Source of the DNA: Adineta ricciae
Taxonomy: Eukaryota > Rotifera > Eurotatoria > Adinetida > Adinetidae
Direction: 5' to 3'
Length of the DNA stretch: 64,000 bases
Assembly: GCA_905250025.1 (NCBI GenBank)
Contig: CAJNOJ010000096.1
Coordinates: 1-64,000 of the forward strand
Part shown: positions 20,422 through 35,309 of the stretch, piece after piece
How positions within the stretch are numbered: the first letter of the stretch is position 1
Layout of the letters: each line of letters opens with the position of its first letter
Notes under the pieces: generated by a model
The model's database searches: none
What the model saw: only the letters and a program-made list of their open reading frames with translations
Told to the model about the DNA's origin: nothing
Position numbers and translations under genes: made by a program

Positions 20422-23400
20422 ATGTCATCGACTCTGCAACAACAAATGTCTGTAGAAACTCCTGAAATTGATGAGAGTCTTTTTTCTCGGCAACTGTAAG
20501 TTGTTTTTCTCCTATTTCCACTAAAATAAATTACCATTCACTGTTCCATCGATAGTTATGTGTTGGGAAAAGAAGCAATGCATCAATTAGCTCGTGCTCA
20601 TGTTCTCATCTCCGGCATGACTGGTCTTGGCGTCGAGATAGCTAAGAACATTGTTTTAGGTGGTGTAAAATCAGTTATTGTTCACGACTGTGGAAAGGTG
20701 GATTATTCCGATCTTTCATCGCAAGTATGCTCAATAACTATCGCAATAGGACATGTCATTTACAACATACTCTTCTAGTACTACTTTAACGAAGATAATA
20801 TTGGTCAGAACCGCGCCGAGATTGCTTTAGAAAAACTTTCGGAATTGAATAGTTACGTGACAGTAACATGCTCGATGGAAACAATTGACGAAGCCTTTTT
20901 AGCAAAGAATAAAATTAATGTAGGTCAAACATTCAAATCTAATAGTCCCTTCGAAATACATGTATAAACAGGTACTTGTATTGACTAATGCAAGTCTCGA
21001 TAATCAAATTAAAGTTGGAGATTACTGTCATCAAGCCGGAATTAAATTCATTATCGCTAATACCAATGGCTTGTTTGGGTAAGAATGACCTTGGTGATCC
21101 TTCGATAAGCATATCTTTTCGGTTTTCCCAGACAAATCTTTTGTGATTTCGGCGAAGAATTTCAAGTACTTGATACGAATGGAGAAAATCCCACAACACA
21201 TGTCGTTACACACATAACTCATGTATGCGTTGATTACTATCATCTAATACAATTTATTCGATTGAATATTCTGTAGGACGAATACGGTGTTGTGTTTCTA
21301 GGAACTGATGCACGACATGGGTTCGAGGAAGGTACATATGTCACTTTTCAAGGTGTCAAAGGAATGAGCGAGATTAACAACAAGGAATTCAAGATCACTG
21401 TTCCAAGTAATTCTTTCTCAGAAACAATAAAATTAAGCGCACAGATGCTACTTTCTTTAAGGTCCATACACATTTGGTATCGGGGACACGAGAAATTTCG
21501 GAAATTATGAAGGTGGCGGAACAGTTACTGAAGTTAAAAAACCAGAAATCATCAAATTTGTAAGTCTCGAAATGTTGAATTTATACGCGTATGAAAAGAT
21601 TTTTTTCATAGAAATCATTCTCTCAATCATTAGCTGAACCAGAAATGCTGATAAGCGACTTTGCTAAAATGTCAATGCCTTCCAATCTTCATCTTGCATA
21701 TCAAGCTCTTTCTCTCTTTCAACAACGTCAGGGTGCCGCACCACAACCATGGGACGAAGTATGATAAGCACAACATCCCTTTTCATATTCTCTTTGTCTG
21801 AAAAATTTAGGCTGATGCAAATAAATTCTTGGAAATAGTCGAAGAACTCAACACGAAAGACCGAGAAAAACCATTTACAGATGAATTAAACAAACACTGG
21901 ATTAAATTATTCTCAAAGATTTGTACCGGTGACGTATGTCCCATGCAAGCAGTCATCGGTGGAATTTCTGCACAAGAAGCGATGAAGGTTAATAGAAAAG
22001 CGAAACTTTTCTTCCCATATTTTGTGTCTCTCGATAGGCTGTCACGGGAAAATTCATGCCCATTCGACAATTCTTTTATTTTGATGCCATCGAATGTTTA
22101 CCTGAAAAGCTTCATCAAGGATGTGATGAAGATTATAAACCAAGCTTGCCTACGAATAAATCACGCTACTATTCGCAAGAAATCGTATTCGGCGAAGATT
22201 TCCAAAAAACGATTTGTCAATCAAAATACTTTGTCGTGAGTTTATTTTCCTAAACTAAGAAGTAAGTTTGACGGTTCACTTCAGGTTGGTTCAGGCGCCA
22301 TCGGTTGTGAAATGTTGAAAAATTTTGTCATGATGGGCATTGGATGTTCGAAAGAAGGTGCTATTTACGTAACTGATATGGATTCGATTGAAAAATCCAA
22401 TTTGAATCGACAATTTCTTTTTCGCCCATGGAATATTGGTGTAAGTGTTCTGCCATTTTCGACGAACTTTCATTTCTTATCGATTTCATTCTTGTAGCAA
22501 ATGAAATCGAAAGTAGCTGCTGAAGCAGTGAAACAAATGAATCCGTCGGTAAATATCACGGCGTTCGTTGAAGGTGTTCTTGCTGAAACTGAGCATATTT
22601 ATGACGATAACTTCTTCGAAGGACTTACCGGTGTTGTCAATGCTCTTGATAACGTCAAAGCGCGTATGTTTTTGTAGAAAATAAAAACTTTTCACTGATA
22701 GTTTTCTTTTCAAAGGTGAATATATCGATCAACGTTGTGTATTTTACAAAAAACCGTTAATTGACAGTGGTACACTAGGTACAAAAGCAAGTGTCCAAGT
22801 TGTTGTACCAGACCTAACTGAATCTTATTCGTCTACCCGTGATCCACCTGATGCATCAATTCCCATGTGTTTATTACATAATTTCCCCAATCTCATTGAG
22901 CATACCATCCAATGGGCACGAGATAACTTTGCTGGTTTGTTTACCAATCCTGCACAGCAAACAGAAGAATTTTTAAAGGATCCCAAAGAGTTTGCTGAAC
23001 GCACCGCTAAGAGTCTGTCGGAGTACGATCGAAATGAGATTATTCAGAATGTGAAACTTACACTTGGTCAAGAACGACCTCAAAACTTCAAAGATTGTAT
23101 CAAATGGGTAAAGATCTTTTCCGCAGCCGTAGTTCCGAAAAGCTCAAGATCTTTCTTTTCTAGTCTCGAAATCTTTTTCAAGAACAATTTCACAACACAA
23201 TCGGACAATTACTACACAATTTTCCTCATGATCAAGTCACAGCCAAGGGTGAACGTTTTTGGAGTGGAAATAAACGATGTCCACATGTCCTAGAATTCGA
23301 TGTTAACAATCCCACTCATTTAGACTTCATTGTTGCAGCATCGAATCTTCTTGCTTATATTCACCATATTCCACAAACCCGAGATCGTGATTTAATTGCT

Positions 23401-24370
23401 CGAGAAGTTGCCCAAGTCCAAGTAGCTAAATTTCAACCTAAAGCAGGCGTAACTATTCATGATGATGACGAACAAATGGCAGCGGATATGGAACGCCAAC
23501 GACGACGAAATTCGATTACGAACACGGCTGATCCTGCCGACATTCTCAAGCGTCTACCAGATTTCGATTCAGTTCGAAATATTCAAGTCCGAGCGCATGA
23601 ATTCGAAAAAGACGATGATAGCAATTTCCATATGGATTATATCACTGCTACAGCTAATTTACGAGCGGAAAACTACGAAATTCAACCAGCTGATCGTAGC
23701 AAGATCAAACGAATTGCTGGCAATATCATTCCAGCCATTGCCACAACAACAGCTATGGTCACTGGTCTCGTTTGTCTTGAAGTTTACAAGTTTTTACAGA
23801 ACCATCAAAAGATTGAAGCATACAAAAATGCGTTCGTAAACTTAGCATTACCATTCTGGAGCTTCACAGAGCCAGCACCACCTCAACAGAAAAAAGTATG
23901 ACCAGGATGAGGTTATTTACCATAAATTTTCTCATATCTCTGTATTCTAGTACCTCGATACACCTTTCACACTCTGGGATCGATTCGAAGTTCAAGGTGA
24001 CATAACTTTAGAACAATTTCTTGAACATATCAAGGTAAGACGCAAATGGAAATCTGTTTTTCTTCTATAATTTATCTTGTAGACAAAATATAATTTGACA
24101 CCAACAATGCTTTCGTCGGGATTATGTCTTCTGTACAATACATATATGATGCGACAGCCTGGAAAAGCAGAAGATTTGAAACGAAAGTATGATTCAATTT
24201 GCATGAAAATGATTTTTTATCCTTCGTTTTCTAGAATTTCGGAAGTCTATGAAACAGTAACAAAACGCAAAATTCCACCACATGTTCGTTCATTAGTGCT
24301 CGATATATCATGCGAAGATTCTGATGGAAATGACATTGATGTTCCTTATGTTAAATACAAATTACAATAG
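20422..24370 (+). CDS. UBA1: Ubiquitin-activating enzyme E1
   Basis: Seventeen exons joined in phase give 1036 residues, close to the animal UBA1 length. Exon starts: 20422, 20556, 20779, 20972, 21132, 21277, 21462, 21612, 21811, 22038, 22285, 22498, 22716, 23164, 23951, 24083, 24235. It has the inactive adenylation repeat ([20 protein letters not shown]), the active adenylation repeat ([16 protein letters not shown]-binding; [11 protein letters not shown]), the catalytic-cysteine segment ([10 protein letters not shown], Cys codon near 22868), and a C-terminal ubiquitin-fold domain ending in VPYVKYKLQ. It adenylates ubiquitin with ATP, takes it up as a thioester and passes it to E2s, in cytosol and nucleus. 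All introns are about 45-70 nt. AATAAA at 24411 is a likely polyadenylation signal. Confidence 0.97.
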
Positions 24371-24705
24371 ATGCGCGAAACAATTTTTTTTAATTATTCG
24401 AGAGAAAATCAATAAACAGATTAATCTAATGTAACAAATACTCGGTGTACTTATATTATTTTAAAGATGTGGAGAGTAGAATATTGATATATGTGCGTAG
24501 TCAACGTGATATCTAAACGCTTTATCAAAATATCTAAGACAAATACGCATTTTACGTATGATATCTAAAGCGCTCATTCTTTTGGAGAAAGGAATGAGAT
24601 GATGATAAAACTTAATCGTGACACTTGTTTGACTGTCGGATAAGAGACATCAATCGTCTCGAAAAGAACATTCATTATTCTCTTTGAAATTATTCCTATT
24701 CTGAC

Positions 24706-25763
24706 ATGTCTCAACCTAGAAGTTCGTCTGTAACGCTTCCATTAGAATTTACTTTACGAGATATTTATCCTTTAATCACTTCACTTCGACCGAATTGGTC
24801 TCCCTCTAATCTTCGCTTATATCAACTGATTGGCGGTATCAATAATACAGCATTTGGCATTTATAGTGAATCAGATCGATCGGATACACTTGTGATTAAA
24901 ATATACGGATTTAAAACCGAAGAATTCATTGATCGTTATCGTGAAAAAACCACTTTATCAACTCTTGTCAATCATGGCCTTGCTCAGCCAGTTCTTCTTC
25001 AATTCACAAATGGAATTATATACAGATTTATCCCTGGTAGTGTTTGTACAGAAAGTTACATTCGAGATATACACATTGCTCCATTGATCGCACGTCATTT
25101 GGCTAAACTGCATTCCATTCCGCTTGAAAATCAATATCACGAACCCTGTCTCATGCCGTTAATTAAAAAATTCGTGAAATTAATCATTACTAATCATAAA
25201 CATTATCCCGAAGGTAATTGACCTCGCTAAATCAGTGTTCTACTATCTTCTTCGATCTTCTAGACTTTGTTTCCCTTTGTCTCGATATTGATTGTATTGA
25301 AAAAGACATTCTACCTTCCATGTTTCCCAATCCCCGATATGGTATCGATTTAGTCTTATGTCACAATGACCTTGCTTGTACGAATATTCTTTATAATACA
25401 TCGTCTCAAACAATTTCGTTCATCGATTTTGAATATAGTGCAATAAATTATGCACTTTTTGACATCGCCAATCATTTCGTTGAGTATGTAGGTGTCGATC
25501 AGATGAATTTCGATCGGTGTCCGACAAGAAATGAGCAATACCATTGGCTGAAGATATATTTTCAAGCACGAAAATTAAGTTTCGATGATCCAGAGAAAAC
25601 ATACCGACAAATCGAACAATTTTCCGCTTTAGCACATCTCTGCTATGGTCTATGGGCATTTGCACAAGTCGCCTTTGCTACTGTTGAACATGAATATCTC
25701 TCATATGGCCAACGTCGACTTAACCGATACAAGGAAATGAGATCAATACTATTCAATCGATAA
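24706..25763 (+). CDS. ETNK1: Ethanolamine kinase
   Basis: Exons 24706-25213 and 25264-25763, joined in phase across a 50-nt intron, give 335 residues. The choline/ethanolamine kinase fold is clear: GGINNTAFGIY (nucleotide loop), VIKIYG (lysine), LCHNDLACTNIL (Brenner motif with catalytic Asp) and FIDFEYSAINYALFDIANHF (metal-binding Asp). The C-terminal pattern fits ethanolamine rather than choline kinase. It phosphorylates ethanolamine with ATP, the first step of the CDP-ethanolamine route to phosphatidylethanolamine, in the cytosol. It follows UBA1 on the same strand after 335 bp. Confidence 0.93.
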
Positions 25764-25967
25764 ACAGTTCTTTTTTTTTAAATATTTTTGTGAAATATGT
25801 AAAATAAACGAGCTTCAGCAACAGATGGCACTAGTACACAATTCTATTATTTGCCATAAATTTGATTTGTGAACAAAGAATTTCGCTTGATCAATGAGAG
25901 ATGCGGTTACTAAACACAGCAGTAACAGTTCTATTGTTTCTGATTCTAATTAATTGATTCATTATTC

Positions 25968-26622
25968 ATGGCATTGAAATTCGCCTTAGTTGGATCTACA
26001 ATGGCCCTCGCGGGTTACACAACATACAAATACATGGCGAAACCCAATCCAAGTAGAAAATTTCTTAATAAACCGGTCAATTCGAATACAAACTAGAATT
26101 TTTAAGGCATTTTTACCGAGAAGAGTTTTTACGATGAAGCATTGGTATTGGCACGTGGCTACAAGCCTATTACTGATAAACTAATAGAACCCATTAAACC
26201 GCTAAAAATTGATACATCCAATGAATTCAATAAATTAACGCTTCTCAGTGCACAGGTAAACCATCGCACTTCCCTTGACGAAAGACAAAACAGTTCTTTT
26301 AGTTTCAACTGCCCATTCGAGGTGCACAACGATCAGGTACACTCTTTTGTTATGCAACAAGAAATTCGTTGGATGACGAGTAAGTATTACAATCCAATTG
26401 ACGAGCATTTCGACTTTGAAAATCAATCACTATTTCAGATGGCACGTTGATAAATTAGAATTTAAAGCGAACAATCAACCGAATCGGTTCCCCTTCTATG
26501 ATCGAGCGTTGCGACGTGTTCCGACACCTACTGAACAAGCTCTGATAGATTACAAGAAAGAACTGCAAGAAAAACAAGCGAGAAATCTAGCGGCGATACC
26601 TACTACATCGGCATCCGTTTGA
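25968..26622 (+). CDS. COA1/TIM21-type mitochondrial assembly factor
   Basis: Four exons: 25968-26075, 26121-26255, 26303-26379 and 26439-26622, with introns of 45-59 nt, all in phase, for 167 residues. An N-terminal hydrophobic segment (ALKFALVGSTMALAGYT) should be a membrane anchor. The middle has YDEALVLARGYKPI and LLSAQFQLPIRGAQRSGTL, then WHVDKLEF, matching the cytochrome oxidase assembly protein 1 family in order and spacing. In that family the protein sits in the mitochondrial inner membrane and helps early COX1 assembly. It is 204 bp after ETNK and 91 bp before a MYST gene, all on the same strand. The family is divergent, so orthology is likely but not certain. Confidence 0.7.
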
Positions 26623-26713
26623 ACATCTTTTCGTGTTATTTTGTTTACGGAATAGATTTGTATGAGAAATATGAAACTTCGATTTCAATTTCTTTTCTAG
26701 ATAAGAGTTACAT

Positions 26714-28139
<1,426 letters not shown>

Positions 28140-28381
28140 ATAGAAAAGAGAAAAGTCAAATAATGTATATGCGTTGGATATTTCTTGTGAAAGGAAAAGC
28201 CCGGTCGGAGAATCTATTTTTTTGTTGTATTTTGCGCATCTATGTATATAGATATCGAATAGATTGTATAACACAAATATCAATGGGAATAAATGTAATC
28301 GACAATATTAGACAATGAAAACTGAATGCTTAGAATAACTAATTCCGAAAACGATTTTATTTCATAACAAACTAGTACTGA

Positions 28382-30135
28382 TTAGGCCAAGGCATCATAG
28401 CCCTCCACTTCACATATACTGATTTTTCCTTCTCGATACTTTCGACGAGATCGATGAACGTACATAAATATTGCGTCACATACAATTCCTGCAATTACCA
28501 TAAAGCCAATACCTGAACCTAAATACAGAGACAAAGGGAACATGTTTACAAATCACAACGGATGCTTATTTTACCAATAGCAACAAATAGATTCACAATA
28601 TTGAATTGTCCACCTTTACCGGATATGGTTACAACAAAACGTAGCCCATAGACTTTGCTTAATGTTCGACGATCTCGTCCACCTTCATAATATTTCTGTG
28701 CAGATCTAACATTTTAAGAAAAGAGACTACTAGAAGAACACGGGAAGCATGTTGTGTCCTACCGATAGTTGATTCCTGGTGATTGTGCGTCGTCGCCGCT
28801 TTGTAGAAGTGAAAATTCGTACTTAGGTGTACATGATTTCGGATGAAGATCAAAATTACATGACCAGTCTTGAAGAATCTCGATTAAACCACCCTGAAAC
28901 AAACCGTTCGTTTATCATCAATTCTTTTAAATATGACTTACTTCAAGCAGAAGTGCTGTTTTATTGGTATCGAGTTGATCAAGAATATAGCCCATCGGAA
29001 ATATTGGACAACCAGCAGTTGCTGCAGTACCGTCAAATCGGCATTGAAAATCCACATCCGTTTGAATATTTCGTCTAAACAACAAACTATACTTCGAAGA
29101 TAAAATTGTTTTGATGAACTTACAGTTTCTTTTTGAATAATGAAAATGAAATCATTGTTTTAAGGAATATCGTAAAACTTCGTAGGTCTTGTTCATTGAT
29201 AACATAATCCCTATGGAAAAGTTTCTACTACCATCAAAATTTTCAAAAGAGTCTTACAATGAATCGGAGAGTTCCTCCGGACACCATCCTTCCATTTCAC
29301 ATACGGTGATATTGTCATCTTCGCGACTTGGAACACAGTCGCCAGTATAAAAGCCTGAAGGACTATTAAGCGATTGAGCTTGAAAATGGAATTATCTTAC
29401 CGAAAGTATTACGCGTTGGTTTGCCAGCGGCGCAGATTGTTTTGTTTTTTGCAGTACAGAATAGTTTATCGTCTAATGCCTAATTTGATGAAAAGAGAAA
29501 TTTTGTAATAAAAAGAGAAGAAACGTAAAGAAATTACAGTTGGACATTTTCCTTGTGTTTGATTTCGGGTTATAGTTTGATGTGTCGCCACGAAAAACGC
29601 ATTGTTTTCCTTAAAGAACTTCGGTGAACGAAGGAGAAATGTAAATACTCTCTACATACTATTGGCGGTATTTCATATTCCGCTGTATCCCAGATGTATT
29701 TTGTATCGTCGCCTGAGTAAATTCAATTGGAGTTATTTCCAGTGAAGAAGAAAACGTACTCGTGAAGTAAGTTGAATTGCCACTTCCTGTAACTCGAGCG
29801 ATGCCTTTGACTTTGATGACACTCGTTCCATGTGGTTCTTGGAATTGTTGATATCCTCTTTTCCATACGACAATATAGCTGAAGAAGCAGTTCAACGAGT
29901 AAAGTTTTTTCAAGTGTTAGTACGAAAAATCCTTACCCGATGATATACAATAGAATAACTAATTGAAGAATCCGATTGAGTATGCCAATCGGTGTGTTAG
30001 GCACCTTAACTAACTTAACTGTGGAATACGAAAATAACACGCTGCTGAACAGCGAAGAACAGCTGTCTTTCACTGGAAAGAGATGAAATTATCGAAATAC
30101 GAAATAAGAGATTGTTTCTTACCCGATCCGCCCAT
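28382..30135 (-). CDS. P2X ATP-gated ion channel
   Basis: Twelve exons, all in phase, give 395 residues: 30135-30123, 30072-29937, 29878-29760, 29712-29660, 29609-29538, 29479-29401, 29354-29258, 29210-29124, 29074-28942, 28893-28763, 28705-28575, 28518-28382. The first exon carries only 13 coding nt (MGGS plus one base). The family order is complete: short cytosolic start, TM1 (QLVILLYIIG), VKGIA, KYIWDTAEYEIPP, the cysteine-rich ectodomain (CEMEGWCP; CNFDLHPKSCTPKYEF), YGLRF, and TM2 with GSGIGFMVIAGIVCD. Three subunits would form a plasma-membrane cation channel opened by extracellular ATP. It is convergent with MYST copy A, 242 bp between stop codons. Confidence 0.95.
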
Positions 30136-30633
30136 TCTTTAGTGACTCGAAGTAGAGATAACAACTGGTAGAATAGCAAATGCAACGAGACTATTTGTAG
30201 AGTCACATAATCTTATCAGATAGCAACAAACAAAAAGTCCAATGAGTTGATCTTTGCACAGCAGTGATTCACGAAGGAAAAAAACAGATCTCTCCATGAG
30301 AAAATATCGATCAAGTTTCTATGGCAATCAGTGCTCACAGTTCTTTCATAGCCTGAGGCCATGCACTGCATCCTAATGAAGTCAAATCAGTATTTATGAC
30401 GCTCGTGTCTTGCAGTCTGCTTTGTTAGTCTCCCTGTCAAATCTAATCTAACTGATTCCTGTTGATTGAATTATTCATTCATTGGAAAGATCAAATAAAT
30501 CTGTCGCCAGACATTGTTATTTTTGTAATTGAATATCAAGAACTTATTTCGTAAGTATTGAAGAGACAAAATAAAAAGAAAGACATTGCAAAATTGATAC
30601 AGACACGTACACTGATAAAGAGGAAAAGAAAGA

Positions 30634-31949
<1,316 letters not shown>

Positions 31950-31969
31950 TGGTGCATGCGTAAGAAGAA

Positions 31970-34183
31970 CTAAAATAAATGATGATGAATAAGTAAAAGA
32001 GTATAAAAAGACGGTGAAGCTCTTATCTATTCTCACTCAGTGAAAAGCGCGACTCGTACTCATTACATATATTCTAAAGGTGAATTCAGATTTCTTCTTT
32101 TTTCCTTTCATATGAAATCCAAATAATAGAAGAATTCATATGAGCCATTCTTTGTTTTATTCGCACGCAAAAAAAAGTCTTTTTCGACCGTGAATTCTAC
32201 ATGATTGGGCTTCGTACAAAAATTTTCTCCTTTGCGGATACACACTGACACGATGATCACCTTTACGAAAGTCTTTTGATCATGTTTAATTAATGACCTT
32301 ATGACATCGGCAATAAACTAAAGGTGGCCAGACGACGACGGGGAAGGAAAACAAGACGACTAATTCTCGAAACTTTCTATGTCATTAGATCATCTCATTA
32401 ATCATAATTCTTTTCTGTTTTTGTCTTACATTCATTCGAAGATCATTTCATTATTTCGGATATTGACAAGGGGAAGAAACGCACATCATCATGGCGACAT
32501 ATTCAAATGCAAATGTAGCAAGAAAATAACAAGTCGAAATGATGGATGTCATCGCCGTTCTGAACTGGCAACCTCGAGACACATATACATTATGAGAAAC
32601 AAGAAAAAACGAATTTGCCAATTGGAAACCACTCGAACAGAAGAAAAAGTACTTTCGAAAAAAAAAGAAACTACACTTTAGTAAATGATAATTTCGAAAA
32701 TTAATCTATTTCATTATTGCCCCTTGAGATGATTTTATGGAAGAACTTAATGACGAAGATGAGGAAGAAAAGAAACTTTGCATGACTATCATCTTTGACA
32801 TGCGTCACATTGAGAAACAATAGTATGTGTATTTCTCGTCAAAGACTGACTATGCTGATTCTAATATGATCAGTAAGAACGTCACTAGCAGTAGAAAGCA
32901 TAGTTCATGTTTTGTTCTATATCATCATCGTTTTTTCTTGCGGATTACACGCTAAAATAGACGTACTATAACACGACGACGTCACTCAATTCTGGAGAAG
33001 AAAATTCTTACGCGCATATGCTTTTCATCTCAATTGAATTGAACTCAGAACATCAAGACAAGATAGAAGTTTTGTCTAAAGCAGATCTCTTTCGTCTATC
33101 GAATCTAAACGATTACTTACTGTCGAGAGAAGTAAAGAAAGGATAAGAAACTAGACATCGAACTCTAATTCATCTGAGGATGAGTTTTCTTCCTCCCCCT
33201 TGGCTTCTCTCTCTCTCTCTTTCTCTCTCCTATTCTTCCACAATAAAAAAAGATAATGAACGAAAATTACATAGGTTAGTAAAGAACAGCAGAGGAGAAA
33301 AATTATATTACCTTGAAAACGATGTATCAATTTTTCTTCGATGTTAAACAATAGATTATAGGAGAAAAAGAAAGAGAGAAAGAAAATATGATACTTTTTT
33401 TTCTTCTTCAATGGCTTTCTTTTAATTAACTCGTGTCCATCAAAATTAATTCAATGGCTTCTTTATTCTATTGTTGTATGCGCACCCTTCAATACAAACA
33501 AAAGCACAAGGAAAAGAGGTCTTTCTGACCCAAAAAACACATTTCAAACGTTCGGTTTTTTTACTCTCTCTCTCTCTCTCCAACTGCCTTTCGTATGCTA
33601 ATGTGTAATTTTCACAATCGCAAGACAACATGCATTGTCGTGTGATTTTATATTGACTAATAATATATACAAAACAGCAATACCCAAAGAATCAATGATA
33701 CTTGACACATACTGAGTGGTTAACTTCCTGTTCAACATCGCAGGCCTTTTTGTTGTTGTTATTGAAGATGAATAGAGACAGATAGAGATTCGATCACTTA
33801 CGATGAGTATGCGTGGTTTGATTTAACCGCCTGTAATAGTCACCAAATGGGCGATCAATTGTAATATAAGTACGAAAACGAGAATTATTCGACATTGAAT
33901 AGGAGAATGTGAACAAAAACGATGTTTTCTTCTTGGCGTTTTGATTCCGCTCTGCAAGTCCACAGTGGAGTTTATGTTTGCGAAAGAGATTTTCTTCTCA
34001 ATTACATTGTCAAACTTTACAAGTGGGAGACATTATTATCACAAGTATAGAATGATATATATATATATAGAAGAAAAGTATGCATATCAAATGACGTACA
34101 TCTTCGTAATTGAAACATCGTATGTGAAGGAGGAGAGAAACTAACATGTCTTTGTCAAAAGCAATAAAGTCAAGTTTCTTTAC
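31970..34183 (-). other. Long (2.2 kb) intron or upstream region of the PKA gene
   Basis: No independent gene is seen. If the 34184-34457 exon belongs to PKA this is its first intron, about 40 times longer than other introns in the gene, and it would carry the promoter for the short form. It contains (CT)n microsatellites around 33206-33228 and 33566-33582 and a (TA)n run near 34054. Confidence 0.45.
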
Positions 34184-34457
34184 CTTTGAATGGCGAATTC
34201 TTTAAATCTTCGACGATAACATGGCTCGGTGGTACACCTTCAGGATGTTGCGAATGGTCGGATTTGTTTATATGGCCTAAATGGAGTTTCATTCGTTGTA
34301 GAATCGATTCTTGTGGTTGCGTTTCGCCATTATTAACAGGATCTTCTTGGTAACAATGATAATTAACGGGATCGCTGACGTGTTGTTTCACATCTTTATG
34401 TTTATTCGATAATTTCGACACAATTTTATCGAATTTTCTTGCTAAACTGTGACTCAT
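34184..34457 (-). CDS. Alternative N-terminal exon of the PKA gene (predicted)
   Basis: ATG at 34457 opens 91 codons ending NSPFKG, with a GTAAAG donor at 34183 in phase 1. The PKA first exon is preceded by an acceptor (TTTATTTTAG, exon from 31969) whose frame reads LLTHAP into the MGNGP start in exactly the complementary phase. Joined, they would give a long form of about 467 residues without the exposed myristoylation signal. The exon is charged and His/Lys-rich with no recognised domain. Alternatively it could be the first exon of an unrelated gene with unseen partners. Confidence 0.5.
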
Positions 34458-35309
34458 GTCTGTTTGTCCGTGGTATCACTCGAATGGTGTTCGATGACGA
34501 AGATAAAGAATGAAAATGATTTTCTAGATTCTCTCTGTTAGTACATAGACACCGACGTATTTATCGTCCATCTGTCACAGTAAAAGAATAGTATGTATAT
34601 ATATGTATGTAAATAAGGCGAATGACTGAGCACAAAGGAGAAAACAAACGAGAAAAATAACATTTTTTTTCACGATATTTTCATGAAAAAGATCTTTTGT
34701 TCTCTCGTCCATGGATATTATTTGTGGCCTGACAAGATGTCTTTGTATGTCCCCGGTGCATATTCATTCATTCATCATTTCTTTGACATGAACTTGTAAT
34801 TTAGTAATGATAATGTGCGAATATTTTTCATTTTCTTTGAACTAGACATTCTTCTTGGAAAGTTTTAGTTAAATGTCTGAATTATTCGAACGAAACTGTT
34901 CCAATAGGAACATCATGAGTGTGAGAGATTCGCATTGGAACAAAAGAAGATAAACTCTTGGGGTTTATTTGATTTGCTCTTGTAGTTCGTTGCTTTCGAA
35001 GAGGAGAGATAATTAATAAACACACACTTCAAGCTCGATGTCGCCTGACCGAGACATTTTTTGTTGTTGCAAGTGTTGCTTTTCATATGAAAAAAAGACC
35101 CTATTTTTCAGTCTAATTTGAAAATCAAAATGCTGGGAAGAATGTCGGCTTCCGTATACTTCTCTCACTCCATGTTAATTATTACTTTTCTCAGTGAACG
35201 TTGCTTCCCGTGTTGATTTTGTACGCCCGGGCAAATAAAAAAACGTACACTTCATGAATAAATAGCGATTTATTGGTTATTTCGATAATAAAACCAAAAA
35301 GTCACCTAC
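34458..35309. other. Intergenic between PKA and Quaking genes
   Basis: No gene seen. The interval holds AT-rich DNA with AATAAA near 35236 and 35257 on the plus strand only. Confidence 0.4.

Noticed and set aside
25218-25263. Separate start for the second half of the ethanolamine kinase
   Set aside because: An intron at 25214-25263 joins both halves in phase; the apparent start is intronic.
33200-33230. CT and GT microsatellites as CRISPR-like arrays
   Set aside because: They are simple di- and tetranucleotide runs without spacers, in a eukaryotic genome.
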